Assembly: GCA_016782645.1 (NCBI GenBank)
Contig: JADHYC010000008.1
Span: 1-52,415, forward strand
DNA length: 52,415 nt
From: Fidelibacterota bacterium
Lineage (GTDB): Bacteria; Fidelibacterota; UBA2242
Reading direction: 5' to 3'
Under the pieces are notes generated by a model. The model saw only the letters and a list, made by a program, of their open reading frames with translations. It did no database searches and had not been told where the DNA came from. Each line of letters begins with the position of its first letter. Within the stretch, counting starts at the first letter, position 1. Positions 24,608-33,939 of the stretch are shown here, piece by piece. The translations under genes and the position numbers were made by a program.

Positions 24608-27100
24608 TTACTTTAAATTAGCTTTGATAAAAATTGTTGGTGTAAACCCAAGCATGAGCATGTCAGATACAATAATAGGCGTTACATCTAAATCATAGTC
24701 CCTGTAGGATACATTATCATGGTTATAGACGTTGTAAATTGATAGTCCTATATCCCAGTTAAAACTACCATACTCAAATTTTCTGGATATACTCAGATCA
24801 AGACGATGATAGTCGGGAAGACGATATGCGTTTTTATCTCCAACATGGATATAACTTAGTTCCTCACCGTCAAGCATTTCTAAAAAATATTGGCTCTCTG
24901 GTGCTGTATAGGCATTCCCAGTGCTATACATCCAGGTTGATGAGAAATTCCATAAACTCCATTTATAAGATCCCACTATTTTGAGTTCATGGGTCCGATC
25001 ATGATCCGCTGAAAACGGGTCACCATTATTCAAGTTAGGGAATGTATGTTCAACATTTGCCAATGTATAACATATCCAACCTGTGAAAGCACCGAACTTT
25101 TTCTGAGCGAGGAATTCTATCCCTTTGGAAATACCGCTGCCAAAAAAGAAGTAGTTTAGATAATCGGATTTATCTTGAAAGCGTCTTGTAAATTCAACGA
25201 GATTATCCATGGTTTTGTAATACGCTTCAACGTCAATAAGATAATTGCGAGTTTCATAACTTATTCCAAGGATGGTATGCTCAGAGAAACCGGGGATTAA
25301 GTTTTCATCTGCTGACAACCAGAAGTCGTTACTACCCTGCAGGACATTTTCATTCGTAATGTTATTGATAAACTGGTAGTAATGTCCCCAGGCACCTTTT
25401 AATTTGATCTTTTCTGTAAGGTACCAACCGAATGATAGACGCGGCGCATGATAAAACGCATCGGTTTGATCTTGATAAGTACATCTTAATCCACACGTGA
25501 TATCCAGAGTGGGAATGATTTTCCATCGATCCTGTATATACAAACTTGTTGAAAGAGATTTTGAGTGCATGTCAAGAATATTTATAGTATCCCGAACTGT
25601 AGCTTTATAATCAGTTCCAACCCTGGAGATAAATGTTCCGAAATCGAATCTATGAGATTTGCTCAATTGCAGCTGATTGTCAAATCGAAAGGTGAAATCG
25701 TTGACCGTATTGAATTCATCTTGAGCAAATGTACCCAATCCCCTGGCAGCTCCAGTAGTGGTGTCAATACCGACTACATTTGATCCCCCGAAGCTCAGAT
25801 CTCGTTTATAATTGCTGGTATAAATAGAGTTTGAGATTAATAGATTAGAGAATAATCTTCCTTTCCATTGATGTGCCCATTTAAAGCTACCGCCGATATT
25901 TCCCCAATCTGTGAGGTTTTCATCAATGCGCGTTTCGAATTCCATTCCACTCAGGTTTCTAAACCCAGACCCACCAGCGTCCAATTCCCTGGATTTATCC
26001 AGATAATCTTTACCGGAATAAAAACTCAAACTGAGGAAATCACGTTCTGTCGGATTTAATGACAGTTTGCTATCCAAATCGTAATAATAAAAGCTGGGAA
26101 CTACCTCCTGCTGAAAAGCGCCTCCTCGCATACCGCCGCCGGGTCCAGAAGGCTGTGATCCTGTACTTGCCTCTTCTCCAGTAACATACTCGTAAATGCT
26201 GTTATAAAAAGGACTTTGCAGTATATCTGTATAAGAGCGTCTGGCACTAATGAGCCACGCTCCCCGTTCATCAAATAAAGGTGTCTCAAAAAACAAATTG
26301 GCTGATAGTAGATTTGCACCAAAACTTAATTGCCTAATATCACTACCTCTCTTTCCAGTTAGTTCAACTACACTGGATAGTCGCCCACCATATTTAGCTG
26401 GAAATCCACCTTTATACACCTGAACATCCTTAATAGCATCCGCATTGAAAGCACTGAACATACCAAAAAAATGATCCACGTGATATATGGTCATTCCATC
26501 AAGAATTACCATATTCTGATCGGGTGTGCCGCCACGGATATATAGTCCAGCTTTCCCATCTCCTACGCCGCTAATTCCTGGTAAGAGCTGAAGGGAACGA
26601 AAAATATCTATTTCTCCAAATACTGGTAATACCTGTAAATTACGAGGAGAAATAGTTAATTGGCTTACATTTTCGGAACTTTTAAAGACTTCGTAAGCCT
26701 CAGCTGTTACTACAACTTGATCCAATTCAATTGCTTTCGACTCTACTTTAATCTTTAATATTACTGATTTTTTTGGATTATTATCTATTAGCACTTCCTT
26801 CTTTTTATAGCCAATAAAAGAAACTTGAAGCGTACAGATACCGGTTGGAGCATTTACGATTACAAAATACCCATCTGAATTTGTTGCCGCTCCCTGGTTT
26901 TCTCCTATCAACACGACATTTGCATAAGGGAGAGTTTCTCCGCTTTTTGCATCTATTATATATCCTTTTATATCATTGTAAGATATGTCTTTTGCATGAA
27001 TAACCGCATGACTAAGAAAAGCATAAAAAACAATTGCTACAAAGATACTTAGACGAAAAGAGTTTTTATTACTAGTCTTGAAAAATTTTATCAAAAACAC
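24608..27100 (-). CDS. TonB-dependent outer membrane receptor with carboxypeptidase-regulatory domain (upstream module)
   Basis: The 830-residue protein has a signal peptide (to about residue 37), a beta-sandwich domain (KGYIIDAKSGETLPYANVVL), a plug (FRSLQLLPGISGVGDGKAGL, then IRGGTPDQNMVILDG) and a 22-strand-type barrel ending in TIFIKANLK. It is a paralogue of the receptor at 20994, with the same module order. Around residues 315-330, in an early barrel loop, it holds the glycine-rich motif PGGGMRGGAF, shared with the lipoprotein encoded just upstream (27125-27997). This suggests that receptor and lipoprotein see the same ligand or touch each other. The ligand is unknown; the Met- and His-rich neighbours hint at a metal or metal complex. 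Confidence 0.9.
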   Translation of the reverse strand: MFLIKFFKTSNKNSFRLSIFVAIVFYAFLSHAVIHAKDISYNDIKGYIIDAKSGETLPYANVVLIGENQGAATNSDGYFVIVNAPTGICTLQVSFIGYKKKEVLIDNNPKKSVILKIKVESKAIELDQVVVTAEAYEVFKSSENVSQLTISPRNLQVLPVFGEIDIFRSLQLLPGISGVGDGKAGLYIRGGTPDQNMVILDGMTIYHVDHFFGMFSAFNADAIKDVQVYKGGFPAKYGGRLSSVVELTGKRGSDIRQLSFGANLLSANLFFETPLFDERGAWLISARRSYTDILQSPFYNSIYEYVTGEEASTGSQPSGPGGGMRGGAFQQEVVPSFYYYDLDSKLSLNPTERDFLSLSFYSGKDYLDKSRELDAGGSGFRNLSGMEFETRIDENLTDWGNIGGSFKWAHQWKGRLFSNLLISNSIYTSNYKRDLSFGGSNVVGIDTTTGAARGLGTFAQDEFNTVNDFTFRFDNQLQLSKSHRFDFGTFISRVGTDYKATVRDTINILDMHSKSLSTSLYIQDRWKIIPTLDITCGLRCTYQDQTDAFYHAPRLSFGWYLTEKIKLKGAWGHYYQFINNITNENVLQGSNDFWLSADENLIPGFSEHTILGISYETRNYLIDVEAYYKTMDNLVEFTRRFQDKSDYLNYFFFGSGISKGIEFLAQKKFGAFTGWICYTLANVEHTFPNLNNGDPFSADHDRTHELKIVGSYKWSLWNFSSTWMYSTGNAYTAPESQYFLEMLDGEELSYIHVGDKNAYRLPDYHRLDLSISRKFEYGSFNWDIGLSIYNVYNHDNVSYRDYDLDVTPIIVSDMLMLGFTPTIFIKANLK

Positions 27101-27124
27101 AATAATCAGCCTATTCTTTTTTCA

Positions 27125-27997
27125 TTATTCTTTTTGAACAGAGGAGCTATCTGAAATACTGGAAGCAAGATTAACTTTTATCCATACTTTTAATTGTTCT
27201 GGCATCCCCCGTCCCATTCCGCGTCCCATTCCTCCTGGAGAGCCACCACGCATACCGCCACCTGGTCTACCACCCACACCTCCAGGTGATCTACTGCCCA
27301 TGCCTCTGGTCATATTCCCTCGCATTTCTGGTCTCTCGAATTTTCCTGTTTCGAATCCTATACTAATTTGCTGATCCGGGGATGCGTTAATAGCATCAGG
27401 ATGTTCCGGCGTTTGAGTTAAAGGAACTTTTAGCTCATATACCAGTTGCTGTTGTGAACGCCCCAATTTAACTTGAATCCCTTGATTATTCAGGATTGGA
27501 ATGATCATAATATCATCTTTTTTGGGTCCCAGGAGTTCAAAGTGTGTTTGAGTGTTTTCAAATAAGTCAATTTGATCACCAAAGCGGTTTCTTTCGTCTC
27601 TGTTGAAATCCCTTTCTCCCATCATATCCCTCATCATAAACATGTCGTCTTGTTGCATACCAGTGGGATATTTTATTCCAAATGTTTTATGGTTTTTACC
27701 TTTTGGATCAAACCAAACTGTAAAGCCCGATCTCATAATCTGCGACATAACCCCACGATCTGATGATACTAAACATAGGTATAAGTCAGACTCATAATTG
27801 GATACCCCGATAGCGATCTTTTCATTTTTAATAAAATGCAAGTTATTTTCCCACTCTTTAAAATAACCATCGATAGCTATTTCATTATCTTTCCAAGTGC
27901 TGTTTATTTCTTCTCTGTTGCAGCTGCTCAAAAAGATTAGAAAAATAATAGTACCAGACAATAGAAAATAATTATTACAATGGTTTAATTTCATCAT
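27125..27997 (-). CDS. Gly/Met-rich envelope lipoprotein
   Basis: The 290-residue protein has a lipobox (LSSC, C26) and AGGAG 7 bp before the ATG. Residues 30-200 look like a beta-sandwich of the CBM9/DOMON type (IAIDGYFKEWENNLHF, AIGVSNYESDLYLCLV). Inside is a Met-rich patch (QQDDMFMMRDMMGERDF). A Gly/Met/Arg-rich tract (GGGMRGGSPGGMGRGMGRGM) is followed by a short conserved end (MPEQLKVWIKVNLAS). Its start is 16 bp after the end of the His-rich sorted protein gene, and the receptor gene follows by 24 bp. Methionine clusters can bind copper(I), but no role has been shown. A decayed copy of the C-terminus lies at 33200. Confidence 0.65.
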   Translation of the reverse strand: MMKLNHCNNYFLLSGTIIFLIFLSSCNREEINSTWKDNEIAIDGYFKEWENNLHFIKNEKIAIGVSNYESDLYLCLVSSDRGVMSQIMRSGFTVWFDPKGKNHKTFGIKYPTGMQQDDMFMMRDMMGERDFNRDERNRFGDQIDLFENTQTHFELLGPKKDDIMIIPILNNQGIQVKLGRSQQQLVYELKVPLTQTPEHPDAINASPDQQISIGFETGKFERPEMRGNMTRGMGSRSPGGVGGRPGGGMRGGSPGGMGRGMGRGMPEQLKVWIKVNLASSISDSSSVQKE

Positions 27998-28012
27998 GTC
28001 AATTCTCCTTAT

Positions 28013-28630
28013 CTATTTCATTAATATCATCCGTTGGGTTAATGACTCTGAACCTGCATCAATGCAGTAGATGTAAACACCAGATACAATATTCTCACTG
28101 TTTTCATCGAGGCCATTCCAAAATACGGTATAGCTTCCAGCAGGTTGATGACTATTAACAAATGTACGAATAAGCTGCCCCTGAATGTTATAGATTCGGA
28201 ACGTAACATGTTCAGGATTTTGCAACGTGTAAGAAATTTTTCTATTGAGATTGAATGGATTAGGATAATTAGAATTTTCTGTTATAGATTTTCTACGATT
28301 CGTTTTTTTATCTCGACCACGACCGAATCTATCGGAATCATGCTGTTTGTCATGGCCCTCTGGTAAATCAATTCCAAAACCTTCGACTAATTCTGTTAAT
28401 GCATAATAAATTTCTTCATAAGTTGCACCATTTTCTCTCGTTTCACTTATTGTCGTACGTATTGTTTCCCTCTGCTCTACAGTTAATTGTGACTATATCT
28501 TTAAATGAGACAAGTGTCCATGAGGATGACCACTATGATTTTGTGCAAACACAATATCGCTCATGTTCGTAGCAGAACAAAGAATAAATGTGAATACTAT
28601 CATTCCTGCTATACTGAATAATTTCTTCAT
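28013..28630 (-). pseudogene. His-rich protein with type IX sorting domain, interrupted by an in-frame TAG
   Basis: From ATG 28630 (good GGAGGA ribosome site) the frame runs 205 codons to 28013 without a shift, except for one TAG at codon 46 (28493-28495). The N-terminus is a signal peptide, then a His-rich stretch NHSGHPHGHLSHLK. After the stop it goes on with LTVEQRETIRTTISETRENGATYEEIYYAL and a C-terminal sorting domain (NYPNPFN, FRIYNIQGQLIRTF, SGVYIYCI, MILMK). The sorting domain sends proteins out by type IX secretion. Unless TAG is read through, only a 45-residue peptide is made. It heads the receptor operon. Confidence 0.75.
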
Positions 28631-28648
28631 TGTTAAATTCCTCCAGTT

Positions 28649-28885
28649 TTAAATTAACTTCTTCAAGTTTCTGAGTTCATTGTAAAATCTTAAAAACTCG
28701 CTATTGATAAATTCCATCTTTAGCGAATTTGCATCTTTATTTCCATTTTCAAATATAAAGATGCTTTTTGATTTTTTTCGATCTGATTTGATAAGATGAT
28801 AACCTTTCATTTTAAGATAGGCTGAAAAAACCAGGTCATCAGTGATGATGTGATTGTTTTTGATTTCATTTAATTTCACATTCAT
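28649..28885 (-). CDS. small DUF5659-like protein
   Basis: The 78-residue protein has no signal or membrane segment. The layout (TDDLVFSAYLKMKGYHLI, then SIFIFEN, then FINSEFLRFYNELRNLKKLI) resembles DUF5659, a small family of unknown function found in many phyla. It lies just upstream of the interrupted His-rich gene on the same strand. The family assignment is made from pattern alone and is tentative. Confidence 0.45.
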   Translation of the reverse strand: MNVKLNEIKNNHIITDDLVFSAYLKMKGYHLIKSDRKKSKSIFIFENGNKDANSLKMEFINSEFLRFYNELRNLKKLI

Positions 28886-29044
28886 ATCAATCTAAACTAT
28901 TTTTTCACATTATTTAGACACACTCATTATATAATAGGTTAAAAATTGTTCGAAAGATTAAGGATTTTAATTATTAGACAGAAAAATTTCTCTTATTCAA
29001 TAATGATTATCGAAAAGCAAATCTAAAAATATCAAAATATTAAT

Positions 29045-30448
29045 CTAATTTTTATTTGCTTTCACTCTCAATCTTACTAAATATCTTCTTTTGAACACAC
29101 AATACGCTGGTATTCCAATTAAAACTGTTAATATCGCGATTGAAGATTCGATTGGTCGTTCAAGAAAAGCCAGAAAAAGCATCGAAATACCGAAACATAC
29201 ATATATGATTGGAACAACGGGGTAGCCGGGAAGCATATATTTACTTTTTCCCGAATATCTTAATTTGAAAACACCGATGACTGCTAATATTGGAAAAATT
29301 CCAAGTGAAAACCCCATATATGTTAATATTTGGTCAAAAGTACCTGATATCAACATTACGATTGAAATGATGCCCTGCAATATAATTGCTTTAGAGGGGA
29401 TATTAAAAGTAGGATGAACTTCAGAGACAAATTTGAAAAAATATCCATCCTTCGCCATTGAATAATAAACTCTCGGGCCAAGAATGATGAATGCACTTAA
29501 AGAAGAAAAAAGGGCAAAGGATATAAGTAGTGAAAAAAGAGTCTCCATAGGCTCTCCAAACAAATTGCCCACAGCCAGTCCGCCAATAGAAATGACACCT
29601 TTCATATTTTCCGGAGTAACGGCATATACGTAAAAGATATTTAAACAGAAATATAGAAACATGACAATACCTGTTCCCAGGAATAAAGAGAGTGGCAAAT
29701 TTTTTGTGGGATTTTTTATCTCTGACCCGATATAAGTCGACGCATTCCACCCGCTGTATGCAAACATGATCCACATAAGCGAAAGACCGATGGTTTTCCA
29801 TCCTCCAAAGTCAAAGGAGAATTTGTTCCCTTGAGAGAAGTGGTTGAAATCTCCCTTTCCAAAAAAGATTCCAAGAATTATAAGTCCTACAATCAATCCC
29901 ACTTTCAACAAGGTTAAATAATTCTGAATTTTAGCACCAAATTCAATCCCTCTTAGATGGATGAACGTAAAAAGCGTAATGACTAAGATTGATAGAATCT
30001 TTTTTAAAATCACTGGATTAAGAATGCCAGTAGCATTTCCCCAGTCAAGAATTTGAGGAAATGCTCTTGTAAAATACTCACTAAATCCGATTGAAGCTGC
30101 AGCAATTGGTGCCGAAAAACCGACGATGAAAGAGACCCAACCACTGAGAAAACCGAACATCGGATTATATAGTGTTGAAAGGAAGATATATTCGCCGCCT
30201 GCCTGGGGTATTGCGGCTCCGAGTTCGCCATAACATAGTGCTCCACATAGGGCAATTATTCCTCCAATTATCCATAAGAGAATCATTAACAAAGGATTAT
30301 TCAGGTCACCCATTAACAGACCAGAAGTCATAAAAATCCCTGCACCAATCATATTAGCAATGACGATGTTCGTTATAGGAAAAAGACCAAGCTTTCTTTC
30401 CAATTTATTTTTTGAGTTTTTATACACCATAAATAAATCAATAATCAT
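29045..30448 (-). CDS. APC-superfamily amino acid permease
   Basis: The start is unclear: ATG 30448 is used here (467 residues), with TTG 30454 and ATG 30430 as alternatives, none with a clear ribosome site. About twelve membrane helices are present. IANMIGAGIFMTSG near the N-terminus is the helix-1 substrate-binding motif, GGEYIFL and LMWIMFAYSGWNASTYIGSEIKNPTKNLP are family landmarks. Members import or exchange amino acids across the inner membrane; specificity cannot be read. It follows the DUF5916 gene by about 27 bp on the same strand. Confidence 0.85.
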   Translation of the reverse strand: MIIDLFMVYKNSKNKLERKLGLFPITNIVIANMIGAGIFMTSGLLMGDLNNPLLMILLWIIGGIIALCGALCYGELGAAIPQAGGEYIFLSTLYNPMFGFLSGWVSFIVGFSAPIAAASIGFSEYFTRAFPQILDWGNATGILNPVILKKILSILVITLFTFIHLRGIEFGAKIQNYLTLLKVGLIVGLIILGIFFGKGDFNHFSQGNKFSFDFGGWKTIGLSLMWIMFAYSGWNASTYIGSEIKNPTKNLPLSLFLGTGIVMFLYFCLNIFYVYAVTPENMKGVISIGGLAVGNLFGEPMETLFSLLISFALFSSLSAFIILGPRVYYSMAKDGYFFKFVSEVHPTFNIPSKAIILQGIISIVMLISGTFDQILTYMGFSLGIFPILAVIGVFKLRYSGKSKYMLPGYPVVPIIYVCFGISMLFLAFLERPIESSIAILTVLIGIPAYCVFKRRYLVRLRVKANKN

Positions 30449-30475
30449 AAGCAAATTAATTAAAAAACTTTCCGG

Positions 30476-32584
30476 TTAAAAGACCCAGGACAATTTAGTA
30501 AACAATGTTTTTCCTTGATTGGACGTTTCCGTATGCAGCGTCGTGCCCTCCTGATAGGCCAGCTGAATTGATCCGAACGGGGGGAGGAACCTCCAGACAA
30601 ATAATACCTGTACCGTCTTTCTCAACATGTCAAATTCGAGATCGGTAAAACAACCATAGATCCTGGATTTCGTCTGGTAAAACACCTTAAAATAGAGGTC
30701 CTTGTTCACATAATAGCTGGTCCTGACATGGTGAATCCAGCTATTATCATCGGGTTCAACCGGACAAAACCAGTGTTTGGTAAACTGATATTCGACGTTC
30801 CAGCCTTCTATAATCTTAACATCAATACCGCCTATGATTTTTTCCAGGTCTCTATCATAGTTTTTCCCTCTGGCATATTCGAATGAAATAGATAGCCCCT
30901 TTTTATTATCATACTCCAATTCATTCGTAATGAGGCGGTTCCGAAAATCTTTCTCAAACTTAGGCAAATATTTTCCTTTAAATTCCTCTTCATGTTCCAA
31001 TTCATATTTCCATTTCTTCAGGAATTTGATTGTCAAGCTGTTACTATCATCCCAGCTCCGCAGGATACCTTTCTGACTCCAGTATTGATTGTAATTGATG
31101 CTCGGGCTTATCGATTCAATGCCGTGCTTGTTAATCCAGAAAGTTTTGCTTATGTTCGTATCAAATTCTCTACGATCATCATCCCTAATAAATCCAGTCG
31201 CGTTCATATTTTCCATAACACCTTCGCCGGTATGCGAGTAACGCACATGAAAATGAGAAAACTGAGAATCGTAGGAAGGTCTGATAAAGTATGTCCATGT
31301 GCCCATGTCTGCTTCGCCATAACTTTTAATAAATTGAGATGTCATACCCAATACATCCGTGAAAAACAATGTAGTTACAAACCCTACAGAGCCACTGTTT
31401 TTATTTTCATAATAGCGATTTGCCCCGATTACACCTATATTGGAGCCTCGCTTGAGTTCCCGGTTAATTCGAAACACTGAATAGAATGCGTTTTCCTCCG
31501 GTTGTACATCCGCCCCGGCTGTTGAAGGGTCTGACTGGGTTGCCAGCCCATTGATTTTCCAGTTATTAATCTTTCCGGTTAATTTGACTCCCCAGGGGAT
31601 TTCACCTATTCTCCTGGAATAGAACTGCCTTATTCGGGTTGAATAGTTCTCGGCCCCTTCGAGGAAAAAAGGCCTTTTTTCTGGATATCTCAGTTCGAAC
31701 ATCGTGAGATTGACTTGCTCTACATCTCCTTCTATAGTGGCAAAATCCGGGTTGATGGTCGATTCAATGCCCAGGTTACTTGAAAGGTTATATCGAATAT
31801 CGATTCCAGCTTTTCCTTCAGGCTTTTCTCCCTTCTGAAACTGGGCCTGGCCATAGGGTATGATTGTATATCGCTTCACAAAGAGGTCACCAAGATTCAA
31901 CTGTGTGATCGTACCAAACTGTGAGACCCTATTCGGAGCTGTGAGGTTTCCAACGCTGAAGCTCTTTTCTAAATTTCTTGCGATTCTCCTCCCGGCATTA
32001 AATCCCCATTCAGTGTTCTCTTTATTGAATTTCAGTATCTTAAAAGGTATTCCGATCTCCGCAGACCAGCCATCTGGATTTATATTACATACTGATTTCC
32101 AACTTTCGTCCCATTTAAAATCTACTGTTCTCCCGTTGTCGGCAATTCTTCCGTCCTTCTGTGTGCCGAGTGGATTGACGGTAAAGAGATAGGCGTTATT
32201 ATTGTCATTAAACGTATCGAGCATGATGACGATTCCATCATCATTTTCCAGCTCACCATCTCGCTTCGTTATCTTTGCAGTGATTTTATCTGTTTCAGAG
32301 TCTTTGCAGTCAAAGCCGAAATAGATCATCTTTTCATCATAAAGAACTTTTACAAACGTTTCGCACGATGAGGGAGCGCCATAAACCGGTTCAAATTGAA
32401 TAAAATCTGTGAGAAACTTAGCACTTTCCCACACCTCTTCATCCAACACACCATTGATGTTAATTAAGCTATCGATTCGCTTGGCGCTGATCTCCTGAGA
32501 TATGGAATCTCTGGATACCAGTAGAATAAGAGCTAACGCAAATGTTTTAACGACGTTGGATTTGAACTTATGATAGACTCGCAT
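30476..32584 (-). CDS. DUF5916 outer-membrane protein with CBM9-like N-domain
   Basis: The 702-residue protein has a signal peptide (cut near SISQ), then a CBM9/DOMON-like beta-sandwich (INGVLDEEVWESAKFL, IYFGFDCKD, GIVIMLDTFND). The rest is rich in alternating beta-strands with aromatic ends and finishes in TKLSWVF, as outer-membrane barrels do. DUF5916 proteins occur across FCB genomes; their role is unknown, though carbohydrate or hydrolase links have been proposed. NPDFATIEGDVEQVNLT is a family hallmark. The gene is the first of a unit with the permease, next to a graveyard of broken genes. Confidence 0.85.
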   Translation of the reverse strand: MRVYHKFKSNVVKTFALALILLVSRDSISQEISAKRIDSLININGVLDEEVWESAKFLTDFIQFEPVYGAPSSCETFVKVLYDEKMIYFGFDCKDSETDKITAKITKRDGELENDDGIVIMLDTFNDNNNAYLFTVNPLGTQKDGRIADNGRTVDFKWDESWKSVCNINPDGWSAEIGIPFKILKFNKENTEWGFNAGRRIARNLEKSFSVGNLTAPNRVSQFGTITQLNLGDLFVKRYTIIPYGQAQFQKGEKPEGKAGIDIRYNLSSNLGIESTINPDFATIEGDVEQVNLTMFELRYPEKRPFFLEGAENYSTRIRQFYSRRIGEIPWGVKLTGKINNWKINGLATQSDPSTAGADVQPEENAFYSVFRINRELKRGSNIGVIGANRYYENKNSGSVGFVTTLFFTDVLGMTSQFIKSYGEADMGTWTYFIRPSYDSQFSHFHVRYSHTGEGVMENMNATGFIRDDDRREFDTNISKTFWINKHGIESISPSINYNQYWSQKGILRSWDDSNSLTIKFLKKWKYELEHEEEFKGKYLPKFEKDFRNRLITNELEYDNKKGLSISFEYARGKNYDRDLEKIIGGIDVKIIEGWNVEYQFTKHWFCPVEPDDNSWIHHVRTSYYVNKDLYFKVFYQTKSRIYGCFTDLEFDMLRKTVQVLFVWRFLPPFGSIQLAYQEGTTLHTETSNQGKTLFTKLSWVF

Positions 32585-32614
32585 TATTGTCTCCTCTGTT
32601 TGGAAGATGCAAAG

Positions 32615-33170
32615 TCATTTTTCTGACCTTTTGTAACTGATCGATATTCCTGCACGGCTTGAATGATTAATTGCTGTTTTAAAATTAGGCAAATTTTTCA
32701 CATAATCAAGAAACTTCTGGATACCTCCACTGCTACCGGACCTTCGTGAACATTGATGATTTGCTACGTAATGGGCAGTATAACAGCCACCCACCTTTAG
32801 TTTAGGTGAAACTGCTAAAAAGTAATTTTTATATCATTCCTTATCGGCATAATAAAAAACGAAATCGAAAGGGCCGTTAAGTTCCGGAACAAGTTCGTGT
32901 GCATCGACAAGCCTTGCATCAATATAATTGGAGAGTCCGACTTCTTCGAAATTGGCTAATGCCTCTTTGTACCGAGATTCATTAATTTCGATAGTAATCA
33001 GTTTACCACCTGTTTTGCTGAGTGCCCAGACAATCCATATCGCCGAATGTCAGGTGGAAGTTCCTATCTCAATGGTTTTTTTATAATTATTTTTACTGAT
33101 TGATCTTCTATTAAAATTTTCGAATTAACGTACTCACTGAGGTTTTAAAATTATCTGGAATTCATCTCTC
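32615..33170 (-). pseudogene. decayed class I SAM-dependent O-methyltransferase
   Basis: Read on the minus strand, the segment gives KKTIEIGTST, then a TGA where Gly is expected, then HSAIWIVWALSKTGGKLITIE, FEEVGLSNYIDARLVDA and FDFVFYYADKE followed by another stop. It then continues as YFLAVSPKLKVGGCYTAH, GGIQKFLDYVKNLPNFKT, ISYKRSEK and a final stop at 32615. The order of motif I (E-I-G-T-S-T-G), the acidic loop and the ADK motif is that of the O-methyltransferase family 3 (caffeoyl-CoA type). Two in-frame stops mark it as dead. No partner gene is nearby. Confidence 0.7.
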
Positions 33171-33206
33171 ATATTTTAACAATCACCACATAGACACATT
33201 ATTCTT

Positions 33207-33300
33207 GATCAGAAAAATTAATAGAGGCAAGATTTACTTTTACCCAGTATTGTAATTGTTCAGGCATCTAGCATCCCACACCACCGCCTCTGAAACTTCC
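33207..33300 (-). pseudogene. relic of the C-terminus of a Gly/Met-rich lipoprotein
   Basis: On the minus strand the sequence reads RGGGVGC, stop, then MPEQLQYWVKVNLAS, NFSDQE and stop. This is a diverged copy of the end of the lipoprotein at 27125-27997 (GGMRGG..., MPEQLKVWIKVNLAS). The rest of the gene is gone. It shows that this lipoprotein family was present at more than one place, with the second copy lost. Confidence 0.65.
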
Positions 33301-33454
33301 AAAGTGATGACACTTTACTATTAGGTGCAGTAGCCTCTGCGGTATCATTGATCGTCGGTAGAATAGGCATTATGAATATTATAATGGTTTCTATCCGGCG
33401 AAAAAAGCCGCAAGCCTTAATCCCATTAATACATTACGATACGAGTAGTTATAA

Positions 33455-33590
33455 CCTAAATTGAGCGATTCTGAACATAACAACTTCGATTCTTTCAGTG
33501 ACTTACTCCTACCTATTTGGTTTACTGCATGTATTTCATACTCTCTTCACAAACAAGAGTGTTTGTGTTACATAAATCGCTCAATTTAGG
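33455..33590. repeat. inverted-repeat element, one end shared with 40.6 kb
   Basis: CCTAAATTGAGCGATT (33455-33470) and its exact reverse complement (33575-33590) bound a 136-bp non-coding segment. The flanking bases (GTTATAA on the left and TATAAAC on the right) nearly extend the match. The right 50 bp (33541-33590) also holds a small hairpin, CACAAACA/TGTTTGTG, and recurs at 40555-40604. The layout is like that of a MITE or a solo end of a larger element. Confidence 0.7.
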
Positions 33591-33730
33591 TATAAACTAA
33601 TTGTAAGATAAATACATATGAAAAATTGTTGAAAATTAGTAAGAAGAATTTCGACTCTGCGTTAAAAGATCATTAATCGGGAGCAATCACAATTTTCGAT
33701 CAAATGAATGCTCACCTTTCCGTAAGATGT

Positions 33731-33912
33731 TTATTCAGGGATTTCTATGTCTACTTCAGAAGATAATTTAAAATGAAGAATTTGATTACTACCGGAATCA
33801 ACGACATAAACCACTTCATCATCTACAAAAATACCTTCCGGATGATTCAATAAATCATTATAAAAGCAAGTAATAATAGTATCCCGTTCTATGTATGAAG
33901 TATACGATTATT
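33731..33912 (-). pseudogene. relic of an NHL-repeat lipoprotein C-terminus
   Basis: On the minus strand the frame reads HPEGIFVDDEVVYVVDSGSN, then QILHFKLSSEVDIEIPE and a stop at 33731. This is one NHL repeat unit and the end of a protein similar to the neighbouring gene at 33940-35076, whose repeats read GIAVSPFLEEQIVYIADTGN. No start or upstream repeats remain. It is probably a tail left by a duplication, directly downstream of the intact gene. Confidence 0.6.
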
Positions 33913-33939
33913 TAGTTGATCAAGGGGAAAATTTTTAAT

